Below, one piece after another: positions 10,574-21,655 of a DNA stretch of 64,000 nucleotides; within the stretch, counting starts at the first letter, position 1; each line of letters opens with the position of its first letter. The notes beneath the pieces were generated by a model that saw nothing but the letters and a program-made list of their open reading frames with translations, was not told the DNA's origin and ran no database searches. This stretch comes from Ctena decussata (taxonomy: Eukaryota > Mollusca > Bivalvia > Lucinida > Lucinidae), in assembly GCA_963989385.1 (NCBI GenBank), contig OZ022499.1, positions 81,581,903 through 81,645,902 of the forward strand, written 5' to 3'. The position numbers were made by a program, and so were the translations under genes.

Positions 10574-12038
10574 ATCTACAAACTCAATGGTGATCTGTGA
10601 AGAAATAATTTAAGTTTGGTCTACAAAAAATTGGACTATTTGACAACGATTAGTGTTCGGATGATAATTTTGAAGAAAAGTGGGTATTTTGAAGGACTTT
10701 ATTTTCAACAACTTATGGTTCCAGAGTGTAAACGTTTGGGAGATGTACTTTTAAGTCCATGATAGCAAGAACTATGTTCCAGTTCTAATATTGTTCCAGT
10801 TTTTCAATCACTAACAATGTTCCAGTTTTCATGATTGTTCCAGTGTTTCGATAAATTTACAATGTTCCAGAGTTCCAGTGTTATATTGACTATCTATGGG
10901 TGTAACGATGAATCAGCAATGTTCCAGTGGTGCAATATTTCAATGACTGTTCCTGTTTCTACATATCTTCTAGTGCTTCATTGACTTTGTTCCAGTATTT
11001 CACACTTCAGTATTTCTTAGACTCAATCGAGTAAAGTGATAAACAATTCTGTGACTCAGTATCTTAGTACTTGCATTATAAATGAACAGTTTTCATCCCA
11101 AAATCTGATGTGTTGCTGATACTGCTGATTGGTGAGTGAAAATCATTTTCTTGCATGTTCACTTTGTATGCTATACTATTTATTTGATGCAACATCTGTG
11201 TTTATGCTGCCTTGATCTTTTCTTGATAGATAAAGACTAAACTACAAATTACTATCCCTTGTTAAATATCATACAATCAGGGAATAGGAGAAATATGGCA
11301 GTAAAATTTAGCTGACTCATTTTCATGTAAAACTTATTTTTAAAGATAAAAGAACAAAATTACTCTTCATTTTTTCCATTTTTATGCTAAATTTATTTTC
11401 AAAAATAAATAGAAAATATAGTTTGAAAAAATTAAGAAATTAAATCTTTTAGTTAACATTTCTGATACTGTAGTTTACAAATTTTAAGTTTGGGTTATGT
11501 CAAAAAAAAAATAAAAAAATAATAATAATAATAAGAATAGGGAATAAAATACAAAATACTCAAACTTTTCAATGTACATAAATTTAAATTTTTCCAGTTG
11601 AACACATTCAATTTCAGAAATTCAAAAAAAAAAAAAAAAAAAATTTGTGCATTGTATCACATAGGGCTGTCCCACTAAATTCAATACAGGGTATATATTC
11701 CTCTAACATTTCAAAAGCTTTTTGGAGTAACTCAGCTGATGTTTTCATTTTCACTTGGCTATTCAGTAGTAAGCTGCAGGTAACAATGGTATATAAGCAT
11801 AACTGATCCGAAAGTTTTGTAAGTTACATGAAAGTGCTGCTTGAGATTATTTTCCTGTTAAAAGGCATAAATTGTGACAAATTTTTCTTTGTCATACAAA
11901 ACAAGATTCTAAGTTAATGTCAAAATAGTTTTCCAATAGACTGAATCATAGTGTCTATATTTTCATAAATCCTAAAACATAGCTGTGAAGATTTTGTGTA
12001 TTCTTTTTCCCAAATAAATCTAATATAAATAAATAAAC
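10574..12038 (+). other. Long retrotransposon leader without gag
   Basis: About 1.46 kb between primer site and pol where gag is normally found. No sense-strand frame reaches 60 codons. It has a cluster of 'tgttccagt' repeats (10714-10995), a possible splice donor (GTGAGT at 11132), a possible acceptor (tttttccag ending 11597), and A-rich runs near 11500 and 11625. Confidence 0.7.
10714..10995 (+). repeat. Dispersed 'tgttccagt' short repeats
   Basis: About nine copies of tgttccag(t) or a one-base variant, irregularly spaced at 20-50 bp, within the retrotransposon leader. Possible RNA-binding, dimerisation or packaging signals; function unknown. Confidence 0.6.
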
Positions 12039-15000
12039 ATGGCTCCCAAATATCAAGCCCCATGGCAATGTTCCCAGAAAAGTTGTTCTCAAATTTCAAT
12101 TGATAGTACACAGAAGGCTTCAGTTTCCTTAATAACCTCTTTAGATGACCATGGCTATGTAGAAGTCCAAATCGAAGATAAACAAATCAAAGTTTTGATG
12201 GATTCAGGTGCCTCAATATCATGTATCAGTGAACATTTATTGAATAGAGTTTACAAAAATGCTGAAATATCCCAAAGCAATATTCAAATGGTTGTAGGAG
12301 TTTGTGGTGAAAAACACACTGTATTAGGTACCCTACCCTTAACCTTTACAATTGATGGGCATGTTTTTGAACATACTTTCCATGTTTTTAAGAAGCTTCA
12401 TGAGCCAATGATACTTGGCCGAGATTTTATGAAAAAGGAATCTATTACATTAGATTTTAGTTCTAGGGTCATGCATGCTAGAGATGGAACTCATCATGTC
12501 TTTAGTGTTCAACTGTTACCCAGTCACTGTCTTAAAACTGCTCTTGTCAGAACTATGTCCTCTCATGTTGTTCCACCTCAGTCAGAGTACACATTTCCAG
12601 TTAAATTAGATAAATTTCAAAATAATGAGGTTGTTCTTTGTGAACCTCCAAAGCATTTAGCAAAAGATGAACTTGTTGGTGGAAAATGTCTTGTTACTGT
12701 TTCAAATGGAAAGGCTGTTTACAGGGTCATGAATCCTACAAACATGCCTGTCTTTCTTAAATCAAATTCTGTCGTTGCTGTTGCCACTGAAATCGTGCAC
12801 TCACATATACAGAAAGTTTCAGACTATCCATTACACACTGATATGCATGCACAATCACAGAATGACAATACACACCATACTGTAGAACCACATGCACAGG
12901 TCAATACTGTCTTGACTGATACACACGGCACCAAAAATAACAAGTTAGGTCAACAACATACATTTACAGATGAGCAATACATTGAAATTGCAAAAGAAGT
13001 AGGTCTAAATCTTGAAGATGCTGACCTTACTGATGAACAAAAACAAAGGCTCTATGTCTTCTTAGGGCAAAACAGAAAAACATTTGCCAAAGACTTCTCT
13101 GAGTTGGGCAAAACACACTTGCATACACATAGAATAGAAACTGGCAACAGCAGACCTGTCTCAAAAGCTCCATATCGTCAGTCTCCTGACATGAGGCGTG
13201 AAACTGAACGTCAGACGCAGCAAATGCTTGATGACGGTATCATTGTTGAATCTTCTTCTCCATATCACTCTCCAATTGTTCTCGTGAGAAAAAAGAATAA
13301 TGAGTGGCGTTTTGCAGTTGACTATAGGGAATTAAACAAGGTTACTGAGCCACAATCTTTTCCTTTGCCTCACATTGTTGATGTTTTTGATGCTATTGCA
13401 GATGCAAAAGCTGAAATCTTCTCAGTTCTCGACTTGAAATCAGGCTATTGGCAAGTGCCTCTTGACCCAGAAACGGCTCACAAGAGTGCCTTCATCACTC
13501 ATCAAGGAGTCTATCAGTTTACTAGACTCCCATTTGGATTAATGAATGCTCCAATGACTTTCCAAAGCTTAATGACTAAGGTTCTGAGAAATCTAAATTG
13601 GAAAGTAGCTCTTGTCTACATTGACGACATTCTTGTTTTCAGTCAAAATCTCGACGATCACTTCGATCATTTGAAACTTGTGTTTTCTAATCTGAGTGCT
13701 GCAAATTTGACCCTTCAACCTTCTAAATGTAGATTTGCTGTTAAGGAAGTTGACTATCTTGGGCATGTTATTTCAAAACAAGGAATTAAGGTTAATCCCT
13801 TGAAAACTCATGCAGTTGACAGCTATCCACAGCCGAAAACTGCAAAGCAAATTAAATCTTTCTTGGGTATGACGTCCTATTACAGGCGGTTCATTAAAGA
13901 TTATTCTCTTATTACTGGACCTCTTACTTCACTCCTTAAGAAAGACACAAAGTTTAAGTGGACAGCAGAATGTGAGAAATCATTCCAAACCCTTAAAAGG
14001 GCTCTTTCTTCTGCTCCTATCTTAGCATTTCCACAGTTTGATAAGGAATTTATTATTAGTGTAGATAGTTCGGAATATTCAATAGGGTTTGTGTTAAGTC
14101 AGCATGACAGTGAAGGTAGAGAACACCCAATTGCCTATGGTGGCAGAACCTTACACAATCATGAACTCAGGTGGCACATCACCGACAAAGAGGGGTTAGC
14201 TCTAGTAGAGGCTGTCAAACAGTTTCGGCCCTACTTGGCTAACACCAAGTTTACAGTGTACACTGATAACATATCAGTGAAGTGGTTAAAGCAGATCAAA
14301 AGTTGTCAAGGACGACTCGGAAGATGGGCCCTATCCCTTCAGGGATACAACTTCACGATAGTCCACAAAAGTGGATCTGCAAATGGGAATGCAGATGGCC
14401 TGTCCCGTCGAATATACCCCTCTAAGGAGGCGGTTAGTACGGACAGCCATAATGAACTTGCTGACTTAGGAGAAGAAGCTGTCTGTTCAATTCAGAACCA
14501 GATAGAAGGTACAGAATTGACAGCAGTCACTCTCTTCTATAGTCATGAAGAGCAAGTTCAGACTGCAAAAGTATTTCCCGCCACTGCCAGCACTGATGGT
14601 CAGCCTAAGACCACATTCCTTAATGAGGTAGTCAGTGATGACCAGTATAAAGACCTCATTAAGCTACAGAGGAATTGTGAATTTTACAAAGATATTGTAA
14701 AATATAAACTTAACAAAGAAGTTCCTGATGACTCAAAAAGGGCAAGATCTATTGTCGCAGAGTCGTACCAATTTGAAATTGGCCCTCAGGGTCTTCTTTT
14801 TCATTTATATACACCAAGAACAAAAGGTGTACCAAAAGAAGAAAAGATCCTGCTCCAGCTAGCAGTTCCAAAGAAGATGCGAGACGAAATTTTGAAGTCA
14901 TTTCATGACAGTCTAGCAGGTGGTGGTCACCAAGGCTTTGAGCGAACATACGCTGCCTTGCGCCTTAAATACTTCTGGCCCTCTATGTGGGATGACACAA

Positions 15001-17144
15001 GAACTTACATTCAGTCTTGTGAGCCCTGCCAGTCTTCTAAGCGCCATATTCATGGAAAACCACCACCTCTGAACCCACTTCCAGTTTCAGATCTCTTTGG
15101 GCGCTGGCACATTGACATTCTTGGAGGACTGCCGACAACCAAAGATAAATACAAGTATGTATTACTGGTTGTAGACAGTTACTCTAAATGGTGTGAAGCC
15201 TTTCCCTTAAGAACACAGGAAGCCACTGAAGTTGCTGCTGTTCTTTTCAAGGAAATCATATGCCGTTACGGAGCCCCAAATGTGCTTGTATCAGACAGAG
15301 GAATAAATTTTATGAGTAACCTGGTCAAAGCACTGTGTGAATTATTCCAGATAACCAGGTATTACACAAGCAGTTATAGACCTCTCTTTAATGGTGCTGT
15401 TGAAAGAATGAACTCTGTTATCCTTCAGGCTCTTCGAATTTACTGTAAAGGACAACAGGATGACTGGCCAGACCTTTTGCCATCCATCATGATGGCATAT
15501 CGAATGACTCCGGCTACTCAGTCCACCCAGCATTCTCCTTTCTTTCTTCTGTACGGACGTGAAATGCGTCTTCCGATAGATACTGCTCTTATTCCAAAGC
15601 CAACACTGGCGCAAGATTTCCGAAGACATCTTTCCAAGGTTCTTCAAAATCTGGAAGTCTCCCGGAAAATAGCTGCAGATAATATCAGGAAGGCACAGGA
15701 GAAGTACAAAGAACAATATGATAAAAGGAGTGGAATGCCTACATTTCAGCCAGCTGATAGAGTATGGCTGTATTGCAGTAAAGTGCCAGTTGGCAAAGCA
15801 CCTAAACTGCACAGAAAATGGGTTGGACCATATTTCATTTCACAGGCAGGTCCAAATCACACTTTCAAACTAAGAAAATGCTCCGATAACAAAGAAATCA
15901 AATCAATGATAAATGCAACCAGGCTGAAACCATACTATGACCCTGCTGAGAGACCCACAAACCCTCCAGCAGAATGGGAAGATTTTGAGCAGGATCTAAA
16001 TGCCGAAGAACTGCCTCAGGTGCAAGATGATGACTCAAACGAAACTCCTCAGCAGCAACCTAAATTTCAAAATAAAGGCAAACAACCAGTAAAAGGTGGC
16101 AGTAAGGCAAAGAACCAGGTTAAACATCCACAACAAGGTCAGAGTCCCAAAAGCAATACACATGACCATATGCTTTCAACCTCAGTTCAAGGTAGGTCAA
16201 ACAAATCAAAGCAGCCAAATCAGTCCAAAAATGGCCAGATGAACACACATATAAACAGACCTTCAACATCTTTTCAAAGTCAATCAAACCCTGATCAGTC
16301 AAATCAATATCAGACTAGCAAATCGTCCACACAAGCACCTTCTTCTTCATTTCAAGGTGAAAAAGACAAAGCAGAACATTCAAGCCAATTTCAAAACAAT
16401 TCCCAAAATTCAAATGAAACAAATAAGCCTCTCTCATCAGATTCTACTTTAGGCACTAATGTTTATTCAGCAGATGACATCGAAAAAATCATTTCATCCA
16501 AAAGAGCAAATGGGAAATTGTACTATTATGTTCAGTGGAAATCTAAAGACAAATCAAATACATGGGAATTTGCTACATCCATACCTTCTGTATTTGTAAG
16601 AGAATTTCATGTTAACAGAACTATGTCTGGAAGAAAAAGAAAACGTAAGCTTCAAAATCACAAATTCTTTGACAAACCCCCAACTGTTCAATGTCTTAAA
16701 CCAGGACAAAACAGAAATCAAATTATTGGAGTAAGAGAAAGTTACCATGCCATGTATGAGCCCCACAGATATACAATATTTGATAATATTTTAGGTAATT
16801 CTCAAACTAGAATGATGACCACTGAACCTGATCAGACAATGAAAACATGGATGCGGGCATATCTGGACACCCTGTTCAACATGTATAGGGAAAATATTCC
16901 TAAAAATGAAAGTCACAGCAAAATAGGCATACAGGATAATGGAGAACAATTTGTTGGTAAAATGATAAGAGAATCACACACTTGTGATCCCACAGACTTC
17001 GAAAACACAACATATTTTAAGGTTTTCAGTCTTGGCTCTAAAACCCCAATGTGGTTACCAATTCAACAAGTTCCTCCATATTGTCTCAGAAATTTCCTTT
17101 TTCGAATTAGAAATGATTTCAGACTTCCATCTCAACCATATTAG
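12039..17144 (+). CDS. pol: Ty3/Gypsy Pol polyprotein with C-terminal chromodomain
   Basis: The 1701-residue polyprotein should copy the element's RNA to DNA and integrate it. Visible in order: aspartic protease (LMDSGAS at 53-59, ILGRDF at 125-130); reverse transcriptase (about 375-580, catalytic YIDD at 527-530); RNase H (D676, E718, D743, D786); integrase zinc finger H956, H964, C994, C997; integrase core D1026, D1086, E1122 with the canonical 35-residue D-E gap; GPY/F module (WVGPY at 1261-1265). After a Q/N/S/K-rich linker (about 1310-1470) comes a chromodomain (1475-1528, with YYVQWK and NTWE), a basic stretch GRKRKRK, and about 170 unassigned residues. The start is the first ATG of an otherwise open frame, and protease begins almost at once, so no Gag is fused. 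There are no stops or frameshifts. A chromodomain would suit targeting to methylated histone, by analogy with chromoviruses. Confidence 0.95.
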   Translation: MAPKYQAPWQCSQKSCSQISIDSTQKASVSLITSLDDHGYVEVQIEDKQIKVLMDSGASISCISEHLLNRVYKNAEISQSNIQMVVGVCGEKHTVLGTLPLTFTIDGHVFEHTFHVFKKLHEPMILGRDFMKKESITLDFSSRVMHARDGTHHVFSVQLLPSHCLKTALVRTMSSHVVPPQSEYTFPVKLDKFQNNEVVLCEPPKHLAKDELVGGKCLVTVSNGKAVYRVMNPTNMPVFLKSNSVVAVATEIVHSHIQKVSDYPLHTDMHAQSQNDNTHHTVEPHAQVNTVLTDTHGTKNNKLGQQHTFTDEQYIEIAKEVGLNLEDADLTDEQKQRLYVFLGQNRKTFAKDFSELGKTHLHTHRIETGNSRPVSKAPYRQSPDMRRETERQTQQMLDDGIIVESSSPYHSPIVLVRKKNNEWRFAVDYRELNKVTEPQSFPLPHIVDVFDAIADAKAEIFSVLDLKSGYWQVPLDPETAHKSAFITHQGVYQFTRLPFGLMNAPMTFQSLMTKVLRNLNWKVALVYIDDILVFSQNLDDHFDHLKLVFSNLSAANLTLQPSKCRFAVKEVDYLGHVISKQGIKVNPLKTHAVDSYPQPKTAKQIKSFLGMTSYYRRFIKDYSLITGPLTSLLKKDTKFKWTAECEKSFQTLKRALSSAPILAFPQFDKEFIISVDSSEYSIGFVLSQHDSEGREHPIAYGGRTLHNHELRWHITDKEGLALVEAVKQFRPYLANTKFTVYTDNISVKWLKQIKSCQGRLGRWALSLQGYNFTIVHKSGSANGNADGLSRRIYPSKEAVSTDSHNELADLGEEAVCSIQNQIEGTELTAVTLFYSHEEQVQTAKVFPATASTDGQPKTTFLNEVVSDDQYKDLIKLQRNCEFYKDIVKYKLNKEVPDDSKRARSIVAESYQFEIGPQGLLFHLYTPRTKGVPKEEKILLQLAVPKKMRDEILKSFHDSLAGGGHQGFERTYAALRLKYFWPSMWDDTRTYIQSCEPCQSSKRHIHGKPPPLNPLPVSDLFGRWHIDILGGLPTTKDKYKYVLLVVDSYSKWCEAFPLRTQEATEVAAVLFKEIICRYGAPNVLVSDRGINFMSNLVKALCELFQITRYYTSSYRPLFNGAVERMNSVILQALRIYCKGQQDDWPDLLPSIMMAYRMTPATQSTQHSPFFLLYGREMRLPIDTALIPKPTLAQDFRRHLSKVLQNLEVSRKIAADNIRKAQEKYKEQYDKRSGMPTFQPADRVWLYCSKVPVGKAPKLHRKWVGPYFISQAGPNHTFKLRKCSDNKEIKSMINATRLKPYYDPAERPTNPPAEWEDFEQDLNAEELPQVQDDDSNETPQQQPKFQNKGKQPVKGGSKAKNQVKHPQQGQSPKSNTHDHMLSTSVQGRSNKSKQPNQSKNGQMNTHINRPSTSFQSQSNPDQSNQYQTSKSSTQAPSSSFQGEKDKAEHSSQFQNNSQNSNETNKPLSSDSTLGTNVYSADDIEKIISSKRANGKLYYYVQWKSKDKSNTWEFATSIPSVFVREFHVNRTMSGRKRKRKLQNHKFFDKPPTVQCLKPGQNRNQIIGVRESYHAMYEPHRYTIFDNILGNSQTRMMTTEPDQTMKTWMRAYLDTLFNMYRENIPKNESHSKIGIQDNGEQFVGKMIRESHTCDPTDFENTTYFKVFSLGSKTPMWLPIQQVPPYCLRNFLFRIRNDFRLPSQPY

Positions 17145-18710
17145 AATACTTATCTAATATTGATGGGATTACAGCATGCTGATCTGTTTAAAAAAAATAA
17201 GTACATGCATAATTCAGTGGCAGTCTAAATGAAATAGATAAATCTATCAATCAGTAAATAAATGAATAAATAAACAGATGAATAAACAATAAATAAATAT
17301 ACAGACTACTGATTTTTGGACTCAAAGTTAGAGAATAAAGAAAAAAAAATATGTATTATTAAGTAAATAGATAATCAGTTATTACCATTGTCAGCAGTTA
17401 AACATAGTGATTTAATAGAAATGCAAAGTTGCCTGAACCTTTAGGCCATAAACTTTATTATGTAGCCTAGGCTAGATAAATAAAATATATAGAAAGATTA
17501 CTTACTTAACTACTTGAGTCTGAAGTAAAATTAATAAAAACATTTGAAAATAATATAATAGTAATAATAAGACAGCAAGGACTAGATATGTAGAAAAACA
17601 ATGCAGTTATATTCAGATGTTGCTATAGTATAGTATGATAAGGTGTTCCATGTATGATTCTGATTTTCCTAGCCTGATGCAGTCATGTTCTGCCATGTTT
17701 AATACTGCATTAGTCATAATTATGTTTTGTATATACATGTATTTTATTGCCAAGTTCTGCTAATCCTGTTTCAGCAGAAATGATGAATCAACTTGACTTA
17801 CTTTGCCGTGACAGGTTTCTTTACTATGTGTACTTTCAAAACAGAGTAGACCTAGTAATGAAATTATTCTAAGGTTACACTTATCATGATGCAATTACTT
17901 CAAGAAAATTATAAGAACTACAAATATGTTGCAGGTAGAAAATGAAAAACATACATAATGCCAAAATAGCCAGGCAAACCAAAGGTTCATTTTCTTACTT
18001 GTTTTCAAGGAATATTTTCACCAGTTATTATTTTATCGTTACAAGTTGCCAATTATGTTTAGTTCATGCAAACAAAATATAGTGACTAGCCTGACGCAAG
18101 ATGAATCAAGACAAAAGAATGAAAGTCATTATATGCATTAACCGTGAAACGTCCGCCAAGGGACCAAAGGCTGCAGTATGCCTCAAAATATATGATCAAG
18201 TTTAACGTTCATTCAGATTTCAAATAATTCAATCAAAGATCATGTATGATACTTATCGCAAACAATACAAAGAATATGAATATGCTTCTTAAATATAATG
18301 ATATGTGACGTGAAATGCAAATAATACAACATAAAGATCATTATATACATTTGACGTGAGAAGAAAACAGTTAACCATGAAACAATCATGTTCCAACACA
18401 GGAAATGATTAGCTTAACGTGACGAGTCTGTTTCAGTAGATATCAAGATGTTAGAGTCTTGGCCATATATTTGAGATGCATCATGTATTTTGTTGTCACT
18501 TATTATGTTTACCATTATCATCATCCTTTTTGTTGCAAAATATTATTGTTTATGTTAGTATGTATGTTAGAGTACTTGTTTCTTAGGGATCCCTACCTTG
18601 TATATGTGAGAGTGTGCATTTGTTTTATCTGAATTTCAATTTCATATGCAAATTTGTTATATAATTTTTATGTAGTTATGTATTTCTAAGATTGAGGACA
18701 ATCTTTTCTT
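17145..18710 (+). other. Retrotransposon 3' untranslated region, no env
   Basis: 1.57 kb of AT-rich sequence between the pol stop and the polypurine tract, with no frame of 60 codons or more. It contains (aataaa)n-like tracts near 17255-17300. There is no env-like gene. Confidence 0.7.
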
Positions 18711-18719
18711 TAAGGGGGG
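18711..18719 (+). other. Polypurine tract
   Basis: 'taagggggg' lies a few bases before the TGTAAC of the 3' LTR, separated by 'tgacata'. It is the expected primer site for plus-strand DNA synthesis. Confidence 0.8.
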
Positions 18720-18726
18720 TGACATA

Positions 18727-19615
18727 TGTAACAGTGTAGAATTTCATGCAAGTCTTTTAAATATTATGTAATATTATGTGTAATGTATTTTGCAATTTGG
18801 GTTACTTTTAAAATCAAACTAAAATTTAATGTTTGTTAAATTGATGTCAGTGGTGATCTAAGCAAAACAGTTTTCTTTCGGATAAAATAATTCAATATTT
18901 TATAAACTATAAATTTAGCCAAAATTTTGTTTTACAAAATCAACTTTTCAAAATTCACACAAAAGACTAAATAGTTTTAGGAAATGGTCAGTTAATTACT
19001 GTAAGGTGACAAGAGTTTTCTTTAGGCCTTTTTAGATGGATATTGATCAACAGGATTTGGAAGTCTTTACTACTAGCCATTGGCATGATGGTAGTTAGCA
19101 AACAATAGTCATCTATTTCCTGGACAGGACATTTCAAGTTTGATCAATATCTATGAGGAATAAAACAGAAATTATTTGATTGGCTAATTTTCACAAGTAT
19201 TTTATGTGGCATATTTTCATTGGTCATAGATTCATGTTTTTGATTACTTTCATATTCTATTAATTTTTGAAATTCAGTCTTAGGTTAGCCATGTGATGTG
19301 ATGGGTCGTTTTCCCTGGGAAGCTCATCCCTTAAACTTTGGGGAAAACGATGCCACTTGGGAATTCAAATTATTAACGCTAAATTGTTAAAAGAAAAATC
19401 AGAAGTCAAAACATTGTCTACACTTTGAACATTTGTCTTCAACATAAAAATATATACAACTACTAAAAGAAAGAAGGACTTTGTGTTTCATTCCAACTAA
19501 GGCTAAAGTATTAGCCTGACCCCCTGTAACTGACAAGGCAACTTGGCACAAGGGTTTCCTAAAAGAGCTAATTCCCCAATGGCAAAATAGGGGCCCTGTG
19601 CCAACGTTGGTTACA
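18727..19615 (+). repeat. 3' LTR
   Basis: 889 bp, indistinguishable from the 5' LTR by eye, followed directly by the TATC target duplication. Confidence 0.97.
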
Positions 19616-19619
19616 TATC

Positions 19620-20110
19620 TCTGTTATTGATTTCCCCCATTTCGGGCCTCCGTAAGAGACTGCTGGGGACACTGGTCTGGAGAAGACAGCTTAGCCACAG
19701 GAGACTGTTTATTGGATTAGATAAGGATTACATAACTTACTAATGACAAAAATCCAGGTTACACTATATGTGTATATTTTAGGATAGTTACATGATATGT
19801 CCCAGTGTGAAAGATAATTATGATAACACACCTGAAACAATGTACCTGCTCATGTTCCTCATGATGAGGAAAAACTCTACCATTGTTCAGCCTTTGGCAC
19901 TATTATTTAATTGTTTATATTTCATAACAACAAATTACATGACACTTTATCAAAAACATCATAATACTCTGCAGGCTATCAGTGTAATTGATCACAGAAA
20001 TATTGCAAAATATGAATGTAAATTCCTATGAATATTTAATATCTCAAGGGTATAGGACAAATGAGGACATATGAATTGCAGATACCTTAATTACCTTAAA
20101 TATCAGGACC
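19620..20110. other. No recognisable feature
   Basis: Spacer after the LTR element. A 79-codon plus-strand open frame at 19792-20031 has no recognisable domain and no splice context, so it is not called as a gene. Confidence 0.5.
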
Positions 20111-20304
20111 ACACCAGGTAGGCGGCAATCGAAAAACACTCATGCAGTCGACGAACACAGATTAAAAACAGTTAGAAACAGCGTTTTTGATTGCAAATTC
20201 ATGACAATTTGCAACCATAAACGCTGTTTTGCAATCAAAAACGCTGTTTTTGATCCGTGTTAATAGATTGTTACGAGGGTTTTCGATTGCCACCTACCCG
20301 GTGT
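20111..20304. mobile_element. Foldback MITE
   Basis: A 194-bp inverted repeat with ends 'acaccaggtaggcggcaatc' and 'gattgccacctacccggtgt'. The inner arms are 'gaaacagcgtttttgattgc' and 'gcaatcaaaaacgctgtttt'. Only one copy was noticed here. Confidence 0.85.
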
Positions 20305-20432
20305 GAGGACGTTAGCTACTGTTGTTATTCTAAACTTTGTGCAAGCTGAGTCTACAATGTGCCACTGTATCAAAGATCAGACTAATAAAGACAATGTGGC
20401 AATGTATCAAAGATCTATAAAGATCAGACTGA

Positions 20433-20645
20433 GTTAACTCTTTAAGCCCCAGTGACGCAATTAGCAAAATTTGCAAACAGCGTAGAGCCTGATGAGGCGG
20501 CTCATAATGAGCTGCCTCATCTAGATCTACACTGTTTGCCCTCTAGTCTCTCAATTCTCAATATAAAAAGTCTTGGACAAGGCATTTTTTTAAATTTTTG
20601 CAGACGTAAATTTTGTCATCTGTTTTTGGTACTGAAAGAGTTAAC
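20433..20645. mobile_element. Foldback MITE, family B copy 3
   Basis: Bounded by 'gttaactctttaagcccc' and 'actgaaagagttaac'. The central hairpin is 'gatgaggcggctcataatga'. Outside it, 'caatgtggcaatgtatcaaa' is tandemly repeated on both sides (20350-20420, 20645-20725), so the insertion split a small tandem repeat. Confidence 0.85.
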
Positions 20646-21655
20646 AATGTGGCACTGTATCATAGATCTTTAAAGACAATGTGGCAATGTATCAAAGATC
20701 TAAAAGATCAGACTGACTTTACAATGTGGTAATAATCAGGTCTTAATCTTTCACTTACCATGACATTAGAAAGTCGTAACCCACAATTCGGACAATAATT
20801 CAAGAATCAAATACCGCATCCACAGCCATCAAGAAATTTTGTAAACAATATTCCATATGTTGACTAATAAAATCCAACCAGCTTTACAAGAAATACTCTC
20901 CTTGTGAATAAATCCAATAATGAAATCAACACAGAATTTTTTTTCCTTAGATGTCTTGCGATTTATAAAAATCAAAATCGGTGAAACAGTTTTTTCGCTC
21001 CCCTAGTTCTCACACCTACAGCTGTAAGGCAATAGCTTGATTGTCAGATTATTTGTAGCCTTCGCTACGCTGTCTGTTTGTTATGCACCATGAACCTCGT
21101 ATAAGGTGTTTCTTTCATTATCAATTTTATACCAAATTTATCCTATACAACACCGAAATAGTAAGCTTCTATACAAGCCTACTCTATCATATCACCTGTA
21201 TTGAGTTTCTATTACATTAAAATTTTCTTTACCAATCAACTTTATCCAAAATGATATATCGTTAATATGATATGTCCTGTTTTTGTCCTGCAGCAAACAC
21301 CTACAATGACACTCCAATAACTCGGTGAGTAATCACTACCTCAACTTTTGTGACTTTTTCCTCGAGGGCCAGATACTACAATAAATACTGTATGTCTCAA
21401 ATATTTTTGTTATTATTAAAGTCTACCTGAATTGCACCATACCGCAAGAGTTCAGGTTTGTCACACTGAGATAGGTAAATAATAATCTTGTGAAAACATG
21501 AAAAGTGTATAAAGAACATACAGTATGTCACTGCTTATCAGCAAAACTGTGAGGTACAAAGTTACAAAATCCTCATATATTGTAGTTTATTTATGGTCAT
21601 CAGGGTCCATGGGTTATTTATGCAATTATCAGCAATATTAGAAATGAGTAAGTCA
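20646..21655. other. No recognisable feature
   Basis: About 1 kb of AT-rich DNA with no frame longer than 60 codons. No exon or RNA gene is supported. Confidence 0.5.

Larger units (their letters stand above)
9657..19615 (+). mobile_element. Complete Ty3/Gypsy LTR retrotransposon, gag not found
   Basis: A 9959-bp element flanked by TATC on both sides (9653-9656 and 19616-19619). Two 889-bp LTRs bound it, both starting TGTAAC and ending GTTACA. Between them are a primer-binding site, a long leader, one 1701-codon pol frame, a 1.6-kb untranslated stretch and a polypurine tract. The domain order (protease, RT, RNase H, integrase) is that of Ty3/Gypsy (Metaviridae). No gag-like or env-like frame of useful length exists on the sense strand. 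The intact pol frame and identical LTRs indicate a very recent insertion. Confidence 0.95.

Noticed and set aside
15342..15812. 156-codon minus-strand frame inside pol
   Set aside because: A shadow of the pol frame on the opposite strand; no independent support.
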